This document shows, piece by piece, positions 1 through 8,506 of a DNA stretch of 53,383 nucleotides. Position numbers and translations under genes: made by a program. Under the pieces are notes generated by a model. The model was not told where the DNA came from, did not search any database, and was given only the letters and a program-made list of their open reading frames with translations. The DNA comes from a virus. The DNA is taken from positions 1 through 53,383 of IMG/VR virus record IMGVR_UViG_3300044701_003267; one strand, written 5' to 3'. Position 1 is the first letter of the stretch, and every line of letters begins with the position of its first letter.

Positions 1-480
1 TTTATGAATGCCGGTTGTGGTTTCTTCAGTTACACCTATGATATCTTTTAATAAATCGGGATACTTGTCGTGTACAAAGGCTGTTAGATCGTGACCGTCG
101 TCTAAAAGCATATTTGGTTTCCAGTTATTTGGTCCTGATATTGTTTGTTCTATACACCACCAATATTCTTCTTCGGTCTCGCCTTTCCAAGCGAATACTG
201 GAATACCTTTAGAAGCCAATGCTGCCGCTGCATGATCTTGTGTTGAAAAGATATTACAACTAGACCATCTTACCTCTGCTCCTAAATCTATAAGAGTTTC
301 TATTAGAACAGCAGTCTGCACAGTCATATGTAGACTACCTGCGATTCTTGCTCCCTTTAGAGGAAACTTATTTTTATATTCTTTTTTAATCGCCATTAAT
401 CCGGGCATTTCTGTTTCGGCGATCGCTATTTCTTTTCTTCCCCAGTCAGCTAACTGTATGTCTGCGATTTTATAATCCAT
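1..480 (-). CDS. ahcY: Adenosylhomocysteinase, N-terminal part (cut by window edge)
   Basis: Hydrolyses S-adenosylhomocysteine to adenosine and homocysteine, relieving product inhibition of methyltransferases. The reverse strand from the ATG at 480 reads 160 residues without a stop into the window edge. It begins [18 protein letters not shown] and carries family hallmarks: [16 protein letters not shown] near residue 50, [20 protein letters not shown] near 70-90, DDGHDLT near 127 and EETTTG near 152. The start lies one base after the heme oxygenase stop, so the two are co-transcribed. The C-terminal NAD-binding part is outside the window. A DNA methyltransferase at 46967 is one possible source of the substrate. 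Confidence 0.93.
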   Translation of the reverse strand, partial: MDYKIADIQLADWGRKEIAIAETEMPGLMAIKKEYKNKFPLKGARIAGSLHMTVQTAVLIETLIDLGAEVRWSSCNIFSTQDHAAAALASKGIPVFAWKGETEEEYWWCIEQTISGPNNWKPNMLLDDGHDLTAFVHDKYPDLLKDIIGVTEETTTGIHK

Positions 481-481
481 T

Positions 482-1021
482 TTATTCCTTATTCAAATCT
501 TGCATAATTTTTATTGCCCATTCAAAGGCTACACGAGCTTCGTCACCTAAGTCATCTGTTAGCTCTGCACGTATCTGTTCCTTGAGTTTTTCTGGATCTT
601 TAAACTTGTAAAAACGTCCTTGTCCAGGTACACGTTTGGCAATCATTTGGCCGCCATATAGATCTCCCATATGACGACAATAAAGATGTGCCTTGATAAG
701 ATGTTTTCTTTCTGGGTCATTGATCAGTTCTAACAGATAATTATGGTATCCGATAGTAGACGGTAACCATTTAAAATCGTGATCTTTTCCAGCTAGTTCG
801 ATAAAATCTTGATAGATCGGCCAGGTCCTTTCAATGTCCGGGAGGCTGGCAAAATTACCTAGTATTTTGTTACCCATTTCGATAGGTTGATAAACCAAAA
901 CCATTTGCCATAGGTAGTTGGCGTAGTCCTCTTTAGATATAGATCCGCTTAAAAGTTTTTTAGCAAACTCTGTACGTTCTGCATCTGAATGTAAATCTTT
1001 AGTTATTTCTCGTAAGCTCAT
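482..1021 (-). CDS. ho: Heme oxygenase
   Basis: Opens heme to biliverdin, releasing iron and CO. The 179-residue protein shows the proximal histidine in LHSDAE (H11) and the distal-helix glycine motif in [12 protein letters not shown] (about residues 114-125). It is a little shorter than typical bacterial or cyanobacterial enzymes, and the core looks intact. There is no Shine-Dalgarno sequence. A TAAATA box ends 7 nt before the ATG, which suggests a leaderless late transcript. Heme oxygenases are known from cyanophages and other aquatic phages. No bilin reductase is visible in the window, so biliverdin may be the end product, or iron release or heme turnover the purpose. The same phage carries ALA synthase at 42733. 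Confidence 0.93.
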   Translation of the reverse strand: MSLREITKDLHSDAERTEFAKKLLSGSISKEDYANYLWQMVLVYQPIEMGNKILGNFASLPDIERTWPIYQDFIELAGKDHDFKWLPSTIGYHNYLLELINDPERKHLIKAHLYCRHMGDLYGGQMIAKRVPGQGRFYKFKDPEKLKEQIRAELTDDLGDEARVAFEWAIKIMQDLNKE

Positions 1022-1031
1022 AGTGTGTTAT

Positions 1032-1298
1032 TTACACCTTAGAAATTTTCAACATTAATAATAAGAGATCTTTTTCACTATCGAATTTAATGAAAAAGGT
1101 ATTGCTATTGTTTTTTTGATACTGCCATTTGATACCTAATTTTCCAAATGACTGTTCTATTGTTCTAATGAAATTTAATCTTCCTTGTTTTCCTAGAGTA
1201 GCTGCTGGAGTTCGATAATCTTTGATAAGTGCCCAGTGACCGAATCTTTTTGACCCTACATTCTGATAAGAAATTATTTTATAATTTTCCTGGATCAT
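1032..1298 (-). CDS. Conserved-looking small protein, unknown function
   Basis: An 88-residue basic protein with no recognisable motif. The start overlaps the clpS stop by four bases (ATGA), and it sits between clpS and the heme oxygenase gene in one operon. The C-terminal half (FFIKFDSEKDLLLLMLKISKV) could form a small alpha/beta fold. I do not recognise the family. Translational coupling to clpS is the main support for it being real. Confidence 0.7.
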   Translation of the reverse strand: MIQENYKIISYQNVGSKRFGHWALIKDYRTPAATLGKQGRLNFIRTIEQSFGKLGIKWQYQKNNSNTFFIKFDSEKDLLLLMLKISKV

Positions 1299-1594
1299 TC
1301 TCTTTCTAAATTAATCTGTAACGGAAATCCGTTCAATCTAGAAAGTTTAGTAGATTCTACTGATTTGTGCTCAGCTATTTCGTAATTAAAAACACCTACT
1401 ACAGCGGAGCCAGTGTTGTGTATTTCTAGAGTGAGATCTTTAGCAGTATCTTCTCTATGTTTAAAAATCGAAGTTAACAACTCAATGACGAATTCCATAG
1501 GTGTTTGATCGTCATTTAAAAATACTACTTTCCATAAAGATGGAGGTTGCAGATTAACTTTAACTTTTTCTTCTGTTTTGATTTCTGTGCTCAT
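1295..1594 (-). CDS. clpS: ClpS-like adaptor of the Clp protease
   Basis: ClpS delivers N-degron substrates to ClpAP. The 99-residue protein has the signature VVFLNDDQTPMEFVIELL (about residues 23-40), which forms the pocket for the substrate N-terminal residue. It also has the conserved histidine region LEIHNTGSAVVGVFNYEIAE near 56-75. A flexible charged N-terminus, as in bacterial ClpS, is present. It lies between hsp20 and an 88-residue gene. Because the phage also encodes ClpP (44272), the adaptor probably redirects proteolysis during infection. That role is inference; family membership is clear. Confidence 0.92.
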   Translation of the reverse strand: MSTEIKTEEKVKVNLQPPSLWKVVFLNDDQTPMEFVIELLTSIFKHREDTAKDLTLEIHNTGSAVVGVFNYEIAEHKSVESTKLSRLNGFPLQINLERE

Positions 1595-1636
1595 TAGTTG
1601 CTCCGGTAATAGTAGGGGATTTCTCCCCCACTAATA

Positions 1637-2074
1637 TTACTTAACCTCTACGATATCGATTACCTTAGGTTTGGCAGACTCTGGAATATTTCTTACCAAT
1701 TTGATAGAAAGCATACCATTTTGTGTTTCTGCACCAACTACCTCAATATATTCTGCTAAAGGAAATTCCTTAACAAAATCACGAGTAGCTAGACCTCGAT
1801 GTATGTATACCATATCAGTGCTTTCATTTGATGTTTGACTTTCGCCTTTGATGATCAGCACGTTGTCTTCTACGGTTACATTGATTTCGTCTTTCTTGAA
1901 ACCAGTAACAGCGATTTGAATCTCATACTGATTCTCACCAGTTTTGAGAATGTTGTGTGGGGGATAATTGTTAGAAACGCTGTTAGCGAATCGTCTTTCC
2001 ATTTGGTCAAACATAGTGTCGAAACCAATAAGTGCTCTATTAATGGCGTCTAGTCTTGCTAGTTGATTGTTCAT
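1637..2074 (-). CDS. hsp20: Small heat-shock protein (Hsp20/IbpA class)
   Basis: An ATP-independent holdase that binds unfolding proteins and passes them to DnaK. The 145-residue protein has the alpha-crystallin domain at about 40-125, including QIAVTGFKKDEINVTVEDN and the IbpA-like block IHRGLATRDFVKEFPLAEYI followed by NGMLSIKL. A C-terminal VIDIV matches the I-x-I oligomer contact. Hsp20 genes are common in T4-like cyanophages. Its 5' leader is nearly identical to that of dnaK (2079-2117 versus 4219-4258) and can fold over the ribosome-binding site. It lies downstream of dnaK and a 63-residue gene on the same strand. Confidence 0.95.
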   Translation of the reverse strand: MNNQLARLDAINRALIGFDTMFDQMERRFANSVSNNYPPHNILKTGENQYEIQIAVTGFKKDEINVTVEDNVLIIKGESQTSNESTDMVYIHRGLATRDFVKEFPLAEYIEVVGAETQNGMLSIKLVRNIPESAKPKVIDIVEVK

Positions 2075-2117
2075 AATAATCTCCTTATAAAGTAAGATGA
2101 ACTGGGCTCTATGCCCT
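2075..2117 (-). promoter_or_regulatory. hsp20 5' leader: SD-masking hairpin shared with dnaK
   Basis: Read on the minus strand, the leader holds a GGGC-ATAGA-GCCC hairpin (2103-2117) just after the upstream stop. Then comes the 20-mer AUCUUACUUUAUAAGGAGAU (2079-2098). The 20-mer can fold with AUCUU pairing GAGAU and CUU pairing AAG around a UAU loop with one bulged A, so the AAGGAG Shine-Dalgarno sequence is entirely in the stem. The same 20-mer and hairpin precede dnaK. A weak, bulged, SD-covering stem ahead of two heat-shock genes resembles an RNA thermometer. Function is inferred. Confidence 0.6.
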
Positions 2118-2118
2118 A

Positions 2119-2310
2119 TTACTGACCCTCACCCGAGTGATCTGTAATTCTGTTTTCTGTTTCTTGAAGAGTTTCTTCTGCTATAAGTTTAGAAACTTCT
2201 TCAATTACAGATTGTTCTTGTTTTCTAAAGACAGTATCCCAATTAGAATCGAAAGTTTTTTTATCGACGCTATATGGACGCGGTCTACTACCTTTACCTG
2301 CCTCAGCCAT
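2119..2310 (-). CDS. Small conserved phage protein, unknown function
   Basis: A 63-residue protein with an N-terminus rich in glycine, lysine, arginine and proline (GKGSRPRPYSVDKKTFDSNWDTVF) followed by an acidic tail. The pattern KPRP(Y/F)SVD...FD.NWD.IF recurs in small phage proteins of unknown role. That is recognition from memory, not a search. It lies 2 nt after the dnaK stop, so it is co-transcribed with dnaK and hsp20. Confidence 0.75.
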   Translation of the reverse strand: MAEAGKGSRPRPYSVDKKTFDSNWDTVFRKQEQSVIEEVSKLIAEETLQETENRITDHSGEGQ

Positions 2311-2312
2311 TT

Positions 2313-4214
2313 TTATTCCTTCTTTTCTGTAAACGTAGCATCTACTACGTTATCATCGGATGGATTATTGCCGGTTGCTTCTTGAGCTGGCTGACTTTCT
2401 TTAGCCTGCTTTTTTTCTAACAGAGTTTTCATTGCCGGATAAACTTTGTTAAGTTCTTCTGTGATCTTATCTTTGTCGTCGCCCTTTGTGGCTTCTCCAA
2501 CAGCATTGATAACATCCTCAAGTTGCTTAACTTCATCTTCAGTAAGTTCGCTACGATACTCTTCAAGATCTTTTTTAACTTCGTGCATCTGAGCTTCAGC
2601 TGAATTCTTAGTATCGATTAGTTCTCTAGCTTTCTTATCTGCTTCGGCATTAATCTCAGCATCTCGAATCATTTGTTCAATTTGTTCTTTGCTTAGACCG
2701 GAATCAGACTTGATGGTGATCTTATTTTCTTTGCCTGTATTTTTATCTTTGGCAGAGATATTCATGATGCCATTGGCATCAACATCGAAAGTAACTTCGA
2801 TCTGCGGAAGTCCTCTACGGGCCGGAGCAATGCCTTCTAGATTGAATTCGCCTAACAGTTTATTGTGTTGAACGAGTTCTCTTTCTCCCTGGACCACTTT
2901 GATAGTCACGGCAGGCTGATTATCTTCAGCCGTGCTGAATGTCTGACTTGCTTTGGTAGGAATCGTAGTGTTCTTTTGAACCAGTTTAGTCATTACTCCG
3001 CCTAACGTTTCGATACCTAAACTCAGAGGAGTAACGTCAAGTAACAATACGTCATTGCGATCGCCGCCCAACACAGCACCTTGGATAGCAGCACCAACTG
3101 CTACTGCTTCGTCTGGGTTTACATCTTTGCGTGGTGCCTTACCGAAAAGTTTCTCAACTTCTTCTTGCACTTTAGGCATACGTGTCTGACCGCCAACAAG
3201 AATAACTTCGTCAATGTCAGCAGCAGTAACACCTGCGTCTTGCATAGCGATGCGGCAAGGAGCCAGTGAACGATTAATAAGATCTTCGACCAGGCTTTCT
3301 AATTTTGCCTTTGTTAATTTTACTACTAGATGCTTAGGACCACTTGCATCGGCTGTGATGTAAGGTAAGTTAACTTCTGTCTGTGTGCTGTTTGATAATT
3401 CAATTTTGGCTTTTTCAGCAGAGTCTTTTAAACGCTGAAGAGCTAATACATCTTTAGTTAAATCAACGCCTTGTTCTTTCTTGAACTCCTCGACCAAGTA
3501 GTCCATAATGCGTTGATCGAAGTCTTCACCACCTAGGAATGTGTCGCCATTCGTTGACAATACTTCAATTTGTTTGTCGCCATCTACATTCGCGATTTCA
3601 ATGATCGATACATCGAAAGTACCGCCACCAAGATCGTAAACAGCAATTTTTCTGTCAGCTTTATCTTGCTTATCAACACCATAGGCCAATGCAGCCGCTG
3701 TTGGTTCGTTGATGATACGCAGAACTTCTAAACCTGCGATCTGTCCCGCATCTTTGGTTGCTTGACGTTGTTGATCGTTAAAGTAAGCAGGCACAGTGAT
3801 CACTGCTTTAGTTACTTCTTGACCAAGATAATCTTCTGCGGTCTTTTTCATTTTACGAAGAACTTCTGCAGAAATCTGTGGAGGTGCCAATTCTTTGCCC
3901 TGTGCTCTAACCCATGCATCGCCGTTTTTACTTTCCATAATTTCGTATGGCATCAGGTCGATGTCTTTTTGTACAGCCTGTTCTTTAAACTTACGTCCAA
4001 TCAATCGCTTGGCTGCATAAATTGTATTTTTGGGGTTAGTGATCGACTGTCTTTTCGCCGATGCACCTACAAGGATTTCGTCGTTGGCATAGGCAACGAT
4101 ACTAGGTGTAGTACGAGTACCTTCTGAATTTTCAATAACTTTGGAAGTTCCATTCTCGACGATAGCCACGCAGGAATTGGTGGTGCCGAGGTCAATACCG
4201 ATGATCTTAGACAT
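2313..4214 (-). CDS. dnaK: Chaperone DnaK (Hsp70), full length
   Basis: An ATP-driven chaperone of 633 residues, close to bacterial DnaK length. The nucleotide-binding domain begins [19 protein letters not shown]. Further motifs are [12 protein letters not shown] near 170, [11 protein letters not shown] near 197 and [11 protein letters not shown] near 340. The substrate-binding domain includes [20 protein letters not shown]. The lid is followed by a tail ending [12 protein letters not shown] rather than the E. coli EEVKDKK. No DnaJ or GrpE gene is in the window, so it may use host partners. A late-type GATAAATA box lies 75 nt upstream (4290-4297) and the leader carries the SD-masking hairpin shared with hsp20. 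A complete DnaK is unusual cargo for a phage. Confidence 0.97.
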   Translation of the reverse strand: MSKIIGIDLGTTNSCVAIVENGTSKVIENSEGTRTTPSIVAYANDEILVGASAKRQSITNPKNTIYAAKRLIGRKFKEQAVQKDIDLMPYEIMESKNGDAWVRAQGKELAPPQISAEVLRKMKKTAEDYLGQEVTKAVITVPAYFNDQQRQATKDAGQIAGLEVLRIINEPTAAALAYGVDKQDKADRKIAVYDLGGGTFDVSIIEIANVDGDKQIEVLSTNGDTFLGGEDFDQRIMDYLVEEFKKEQGVDLTKDVLALQRLKDSAEKAKIELSNSTQTEVNLPYITADASGPKHLVVKLTKAKLESLVEDLINRSLAPCRIAMQDAGVTAADIDEVILVGGQTRMPKVQEEVEKLFGKAPRKDVNPDEAVAVGAAIQGAVLGGDRNDVLLLDVTPLSLGIETLGGVMTKLVQKNTTIPTKASQTFSTAEDNQPAVTIKVVQGERELVQHNKLLGEFNLEGIAPARRGLPQIEVTFDVDANGIMNISAKDKNTGKENKITIKSDSGLSKEQIEQMIRDAEINAEADKKARELIDTKNSAEAQMHEVKKDLEEYRSELTEDEVKQLEDVINAVGEATKGDDKDKITEELNKVYPAMKTLLEKKQAKESQPAQEATGNNPSDDNVVDATFTEKKE

Positions 4215-4258
4215 ACATATCTCCTTATAAAGTAAGATCTATTTGGGCTCTATGCCCT
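4215..4258 (-). promoter_or_regulatory. dnaK 5' leader: SD-masking hairpin shared with hsp20
   Basis: This is the second copy of the leader described at 2075-2117. The GGGC/GCCC hairpin is at 4244-4258 and the same 20-mer AUCUUACUUUAUAAGGAGAU at 4219-4238, again placing AAGGAG inside a bulged stem just before the dnaK ATG. The bases between the elements and those next to the ATG differ between copies, so the two structured parts are what is kept. Confidence 0.6.
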
Positions 4259-4289
4259 GTAAATTGCCCTATGGTACAATTTACGATTT

Positions 4290-4297
4290 TATTTATC
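4290..4297 (-). promoter_or_regulatory. Late-type promoter box for dnaK (GATAAATA)
   Basis: GATAAATA on the minus strand matches the T4/cyanophage late promoter NATAAATA, recognised in that family by a gp55-type sigma factor. It overlaps the end of the upstream exonuclease gene and lies 75 nt from the dnaK start, leaving room for the hairpin leader. Confidence 0.6.
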
Positions 4298-4877
4298 TCT
4301 GGTTAGCTAGCGGCATAAACAATTTACCGTTTAGCCCGGAACTAGCAGTTCTTAGAGATTTAAAAACATTCTGTACTCCTACAGCCTGATTCCACGCATC
4401 TTCTAAGGCGTGATGCTTGAGTACCGGAGGACGCTTTGGGTCTATTCCGAGATCAAATAATGTGCGGGTATCACGAACTTCCCAAAATGACCAAGGAACA
4501 GCTTTACCAATTTTACGAAATAAATTTTCGCAGATAATCACATCAAAGCCGGCACCGTGACTCCAAACACGTTTGGCGCCCCAACAGAACTTATAAAGTT
4601 GAGTCATTGCATCAACAATATCAATCCTGTTGTTAGGATCAAACGCTTCGTCTTGAGCAGCCTGACTTTGACTTGCCCACCAATCGAGTGTTGCCTGACT
4701 AACTGTACAACCTAAACGATCACAACTGTCTAGATCAACCCTAACGTAAAATTTTTCGCAGGTAGGATCTTTTAAATCATCTCCGAAAGGATCAAATTTT
4801 ACTGCTCCAATAGTTAAAATAGTAGCAGTTGGGAGAACATCTAGAGTCTCCATATCAATCATTATATCTGTAAGCAT
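4293..4877 (-). CDS. dexA: 3'-5' exonuclease, DexA/Rv2179c-like (DnaQ fold)
   Basis: The 194-residue protein has the DEDD exonuclease layout. The first acidic pair is in IMIDMETLDVLPTATILTIGAVKFDP (D8, E10). A middle acidic region follows (VWSHGAGFDVIICENLF), and the last block HHALEDAWNQAVGVQNVF supplies H and D. This matches the family of T4 exonuclease A (DexA), which trims single-stranded 3' ends. A consensus sigma70 promoter sits directly upstream with its -10 only 6 nt from the ATG and no Shine-Dalgarno sequence, so the gene is probably leaderless and early. Confidence 0.85.
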   Translation of the reverse strand: MLTDIMIDMETLDVLPTATILTIGAVKFDPFGDDLKDPTCEKFYVRVDLDSCDRLGCTVSQATLDWWASQSQAAQDEAFDPNNRIDIVDAMTQLYKFCWGAKRVWSHGAGFDVIICENLFRKIGKAVPWSFWEVRDTRTLFDLGIDPKRPPVLKHHALEDAWNQAVGVQNVFKSLRTASSGLNGKLFMPLANQR

Positions 4878-4883
4878 TATATT

Positions 4884-4912
4884 ATTATAAATTCTTTCTA
4901 TTAAGATGTCAA
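4884..4912 (-). promoter_or_regulatory. Perfect sigma70 promoter, leaderless geometry
   Basis: The minus strand reads TTGACA (4907-4912), a 17-nt spacer, and TATAAT (4884-4889). Only 6 nt separate TATAAT from the exonuclease ATG at 4877, so transcription should start at or within a base or two of the start codon. The box lies just before the guaC stop. Confidence 0.85.
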
Positions 4913-4914
4913 TG

Positions 4915-5934
4915 TTATTTTACAAATATATCGTTGATCTGTCTGTTCACACGAATAAATGTGGTACATTTGGATAATTGTTTTAGACTAGGAGCTCCGA
5001 CATAGGTACAGGTACTGCGTAAACCACCTAAAAGATCTAATACAGTATTCTGCACCGGACCTTTGTATTTTACTTCTACAGTGCGTCCTTCTGAACTACG
5101 ATATTCAGCAACACCTCCACTGTGTTTATTCATAGCAGTGTCTGAACTCATTCCGTAAAATGTTACTTTGCCGTCTTTGATTTCGCCACCGCCTTCGTCG
5201 TGTCCTGACAGCATACCGCCTAGCATTACAAAGTCCGCGCCAGCGCCGAAAGCCTTAGCAACATCACCAGGGCAAACACATCCACCATCAGCAATAATAT
5301 GAGCGCCAAGACCGTGAGCGGCATCGGCACACTCAATGATAGCACTAAGCTGTGGGTAGCCCACACCAGTTTGGATACGAGTAGTACAAACGCTACCAGG
5401 GCCAATGCCCACTTTAATAATATCTGCGCCACGTAAAATTAACTCCTGTGTCATATCTGCGGTAACCACATTACCGGCGATAATAGTTATGTGAGGATAT
5501 GCTTGTCTAACTTTAGAAACATATTCTCCAAAATGTTCACTGTATCCGTTAGCTACATCGATACAGACGAAATGAATTTCTGGATAAGAATTTACTATCT
5601 GTCTTAGTTTAAGAAAATCTTTGTCACTGGTTCCTGTGCTGACGGCAAAATAATTTCCGCCAAACTTACCTGTTAGATCAAAAAGATCGTCTTCAGCATA
5701 GCTCTTAACCAGACAAGTAAACATCTGATGTTTATACAATTTTCGAGCCATATCTATTGTACCCACACCGTCCATATTGGAAGCCATGATAGGTACACCG
5801 GTCCATTCAAAGCCACTGTGTCTAAATTTATATGTTCTTGTAAGATCTACTTCTTTGCGACTACTTAGAGTAGAACGCTTTGGTCTGATGAGCACATCAC
5901 GGAAGTCTAGCTTGACTTCATCTTCGATACGCAT
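4915..5934 (-). CDS. guaC: GMP reductase
   Basis: Converts GMP to IMP with NADPH, linking guanine and adenine nucleotide pools. The 339-residue protein begins [21 protein letters not shown], the GuaC signature start. The catalytic cysteine loop is [20 protein letters not shown] (about 178-197), with [20 protein letters not shown] near 214-233. It lacks the CBS domains of IMP dehydrogenase and has the shorter GuaC length. It starts 12 nt after the bS21 gene stop. In a phage it would rebalance purines for DNA synthesis beside NrdAB, which is inference. Confidence 0.93.
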   Translation of the reverse strand: MRIEDEVKLDFRDVLIRPKRSTLSSRKEVDLTRTYKFRHSGFEWTGVPIMASNMDGVGTIDMARKLYKHQMFTCLVKSYAEDDLFDLTGKFGGNYFAVSTGTSDKDFLKLRQIVNSYPEIHFVCIDVANGYSEHFGEYVSKVRQAYPHITIIAGNVVTADMTQELILRGADIIKVGIGPGSVCTTRIQTGVGYPQLSAIIECADAAHGLGAHIIADGGCVCPGDVAKAFGAGADFVMLGGMLSGHDEGGGEIKDGKVTFYGMSSDTAMNKHSGGVAEYRSSEGRTVEVKYKGPVQNTVLDLLGGLRSTCTYVGAPSLKQLSKCTTFIRVNRQINDIFVK

Positions 5935-5946
5935 TTGATACCTTTC

Positions 5947-6174
5947 TTAGAAAAGTTTTGGAGGAAGTTGTTGCGAACGTAGTTGTTTGCGCCAACGTGC
6001 TTTCGCAGCACCTTTCTTACGCTTACGTTCTGTGGTTGGTTTTTCGTAGAATTCTTTTTTACGTAGGGTATCTAGAATTCCCGATTCTTCTACTTTTTTC
6101 TTAAAACGTCTTAGAGCCTGATTGATGTTTTCATGCTCTTTTACAAATACTTTTGAACCTTTGATAATATCCAT
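5947..6174 (-). CDS. rpsU: Ribosomal protein bS21
   Basis: A 75-residue highly basic protein. [40 protein letters not shown] (split here as residues about 10-49) is the standard bS21 layout, and the tail is [19 protein letters not shown]. bS21 sits near the anti-Shine-Dalgarno end of 16S rRNA and affects initiation. Many aquatic phages carry bS21 and may use it to bias host ribosomes toward phage messages. This is relevant here because many genes look leaderless. It is placed between an unknown 124-residue gene and guaC. Confidence 0.9.
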   Translation of the reverse strand: MDIIKGSKVFVKEHENINQALRRFKKKVEESGILDTLRKKEFYEKPTTERKRKKGAAKARWRKQLRSQQLPPKLF

Positions 6175-6178
6175 ATTT

Positions 6179-6550
6179 TTATAATGTCGAATTTAAAATT
6201 TTTGTAACATCGTCTGCATTGTATATATTCCTGTTATTGATCGGCGATAAATTTTTTAATGTTCCAAAATAATAAGAATATTTTTGTGCGGACATATAAC
6301 CTATTATAATATCATTTTCACTATCTGCATTAAAAATTATTATATCACTTTTGTGTTTTTTATCCAATAACCAATCTACAGAATCTCCTGATCTCCAAAT
6401 ATACGAAACAATGCTACTGAATCCATCTGACTGTGCTAAAGAATCAGAAACTATTTGATTTTGGTCTGTATTGAGATCTACTAGTAATAATCTTAGACCG
6501 TCTACTTGGATGTCATCTGGGTCTGTAACTAATATAACACTGTCTGTCAT
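6179..6550 (-). CDS. Unknown 124-residue protein
   Basis: I chose the ATG at 6550 because it overlaps the upstream stop as ATGA. The upstream in-frame ATG at 6577 would add nine residues inside that gene. The sequence ([23 protein letters not shown]... then [29 protein letters not shown]) alternates strands and helices like a Rossmann or receiver-type fold. No phosphorylation site or nucleotide motif is clear, and I do not recognise a family. It is co-translated with the membrane coiled-coil protein upstream. Confidence 0.65.
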   Translation of the reverse strand: MTDSVILVTDPDDIQVDGLRLLLVDLNTDQNQIVSDSLAQSDGFSSIVSYIWRSGDSVDWLLDKKHKSDIIIFNADSENDIIIGYMSAQKYSYYFGTLKNLSPINNRNIYNADDVTKILNSTL

Positions 6551-8052
6551 TTTTTGCTTTCTTGTATCCGACTCCAAATGGTATTTTCATTTTGTTCGGC
6601 ATTTTGTTTATATCCGCTCAGAGTTCCTTGGATTTCTTCACCTGTTGAAGGCCTTCCCTCTCCATCCAAGTCACTACCTTTTTTTTTAGAAGTTTGCTTT
6701 TCAAGTTGTTCTTTGGCCCACTTGGCTGCTTCTATGGCAGCTTCGTCTTCTGCATTAACGAAGTCTGGTTTAGCTTCAAGATATTCTTCCCAGGGTAATC
6801 TATCGATCACACCTTTTTCAAAAAGTTTTCTTTGCATTTTTAAAGAACTTTCAGGATTTGCAGATTTCCATCTCGCCATTGCTTCTTTTTCTGAATGGGC
6901 AGCGTTCTCTAAAATTTCGTTATCTTCTATTTCTTTTTCTTCTTCGACTGCTTTTTCAGCTTCTTCTAACATCTTGTTCCACTTGTCAAGATTGGATTCT
7001 TTCTCTTCTAGAGATTCGATTTCTTCTTCGGGTTCTGGTTTCTTATCTTCCCAGGGCTTACCTTCCGGATATACGTCGTTATCATCGGCTAGAAATTTAA
7101 AATCATCGTCTTTGGTTTCTTCTTTGATTTCTGCAACAGGAAACGGCCAGGGAGAATGTACATAACTACTTTCTTCTACTGGCTCAGACGCACTATTCAA
7201 TTCGTGTATGTCGCTGGCCATTTCCTCGCCAGACAGGTCATTTAATGTTTTTTCTGAATTCTGTTCTTCTTCTTGTTTACGGAACCATTGAAAACTATAT
7301 TGGCTTGCCAACAACAAAATAACTGCCAGTGGGTCGAATACCGAAACAATAATGATGATGACCCAAGTGACAGCTTTCTCTAGGATGTTAGCATCAGGAT
7401 TGTCACCGTAGATAAAATTAGCAATATATTTTATTGGTCCAACTTCGGCTTCGACTTTGCGGACTTCTGCGGCGATAGGGGCTCGTTCTTCGTTGAGTTT
7501 AGCAATAGTACTCTGTGACCTAGAAATATCGTTTTGGAGTCTAGTTCGTTCTGCTTGTTGTTGTCTGCGGATTTGAACTGCACGTTCTGCACCGCGGTCG
7601 TCGGTGCTGCGACTGAGCCTTTCATTAACTTGAGAATCCATTTGAGTAAGTGCTTTACGAGCCGCATCGATATTCTCCCGTTCAGTTTTAATCTTTTCGT
7701 CATAGACGGCGATCTTAGCCATTACATCGCCCGAAACTAAACCAGCATCACTGTGTGCTTTGCTTAAGAATCCAAAGATACCCATACTGGTGATGAGCAT
7801 CAGAATAGCAATGGCTATTAATAGATATGTTTTTAAAAACCTAGGGGCTATCGACCAATTTTGTTTTAGCCAAACTGTAGCAGATAATTTGCCTACTTCT
7901 AATACCACTCCCATAACCATAATCGGTATGGCAGCGGCAGCAAAGATGCTGACTAGGCCTGCTACAGAATAATAAATGGCCACGGCGGAAATTGATAATC
8001 CGCTGAGTAATGCCGACCAGGCTATAATTTTATCGCTAATATTGGTTTTCAT
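6547..8052 (-). CDS. Membrane protein with central coiled coil and acidic tail
   Basis: About 501 residues from the ATG at 8052. An ATG at 8103 exists but would overlap the previous gene. Two hydrophobic helices at about 9-50, another at 70-95, a strong coiled coil at 110-205 (KIKTERENIDAARKALTQMD, then RTRLQNDISRSQSTIAKLNE) and a fourth membrane segment near 225-252 (VTWVIIIIVSVFDPLAVILL) are visible. A long, very acidic, probably cytoplasmic region follows. The N-terminal half resembles large phage membrane proteins of unknown role. Start context: GATAAATA ends 8 nt before the ATG with no Shine-Dalgarno sequence. Confidence 0.8.
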   Translation of the reverse strand: MKTNISDKIIAWSALLSGLSISAVAIYYSVAGLVSIFAAAAIPIMVMGVVLEVGKLSATVWLKQNWSIAPRFLKTYLLIAIAILMLITSMGIFGFLSKAHSDAGLVSGDVMAKIAVYDEKIKTERENIDAARKALTQMDSQVNERLSRSTDDRGAERAVQIRRQQQAERTRLQNDISRSQSTIAKLNEERAPIAAEVRKVEAEVGPIKYIANFIYGDNPDANILEKAVTWVIIIIVSVFDPLAVILLLASQYSFQWFRKQEEEQNSEKTLNDLSGEEMASDIHELNSASEPVEESSYVHSPWPFPVAEIKEETKDDDFKFLADDNDVYPEGKPWEDKKPEPEEEIESLEEKESNLDKWNKMLEEAEKAVEEEKEIEDNEILENAAHSEKEAMARWKSANPESSLKMQRKLFEKGVIDRLPWEEYLEAKPDFVNAEDEAAIEAAKWAKEQLEKQTSKKKGSDLDGEGRPSTGEEIQGTLSGYKQNAEQNENTIWSRIQESKK

Positions 8053-8056
8053 TGAA

Positions 8057-8506
8057 TTAATATTTATCGACCAACCATCTCCAATTATTATGCGCATTTT
8101 CAAAACAGGCAGTCTGCGTCATAACCTTTTCTGTATCATATGCAATAACCTGCATATGAATTCTCCTACAGTATCCAGAACCAGTAGGCCACGTCATTAC
8201 AGGCACTGCTAGACCACTGGCCCTATTCTGATACCATTTAACTGTTTGTCCGTTTTCTGCAAACATCACTGCGTGTGTCACAGCTTGATTATGAGCCGCT
8301 TTTTCTTGGGGGTCTAGGGTTTTAAACCAACCAAAAGAAAAATCCATCATATGATTTGCAAAGTCGCCGCCGCGATAGTTAAAAAATCTTGGATTATCAA
8401 CATCGCTGGCAGCGGCATCTATACTACTGAACAACATGACCAATGGTATTAACAATTTCCCAGCTACCGTCAGGTTTCTGGCAGCTGATTCCTTTGCGTT
8501 GAACAT
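8057..8506 (-). CDS. Exported protein, surface-antigen-like C-terminus
   Basis: The ATG at 8506 is preceded by a strong GGAGG, so the gene overlaps the upstream lipoprotein gene by 83 nt. Its first 33 residues form a signal peptide (KLLIPLVMLFSSIDAAA, cleavage likely after AAA). The mature part ends with a Cys-Arg/Cys/Trp pattern (GSGYCRRIHMQVI ... TACFENAHNNWRWL). That recalls the C-terminal domain of the rickettsial 17-kDa surface antigen family, a weak pattern match only. It probably acts in the periplasm or outer membrane, perhaps in superinfection exclusion or envelope change. Confidence 0.65.
   Translation of the reverse strand: MFNAKESAARNLTVAGKLLIPLVMLFSSIDAAASDVDNPRFFNYRGGDFANHMMDFSFGWFKTLDPQEKAAHNQAVTHAVMFAENGQTVKWYQNRASGLAVPVMTWPTGSGYCRRIHMQVIAYDTEKVMTQTACFENAHNNWRWLVDKY
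8061..8068 (-). promoter_or_regulatory. Late-type promoter box (GATAAATA), 8 nt before ATG
   Basis: GATAAATA on the minus strand ends 8 nt from the ATG at 8052. Transcription from it would start within a few bases of the start codon, leaving essentially no leader. Confidence 0.5.

Noticed and set aside
2689-4127. Open frames on the plus strand opposite dnaK
   Set aside because: They lack ribosome-binding sites and known motifs, and mirror the codon structure of dnaK.
4915-5934. IMP dehydrogenase
   Set aside because: No CBS domains, 339 residues, and the [21 protein letters not shown] start are GMP reductase features.
6554-7165. A 203-residue Ser/Leu-rich plus-strand frame opposite the coiled-coil membrane gene
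   Set aside because: It is the antisense shadow of an acidic, Glu/Lys-rich coding region, with no promoter or Shine-Dalgarno sequence.
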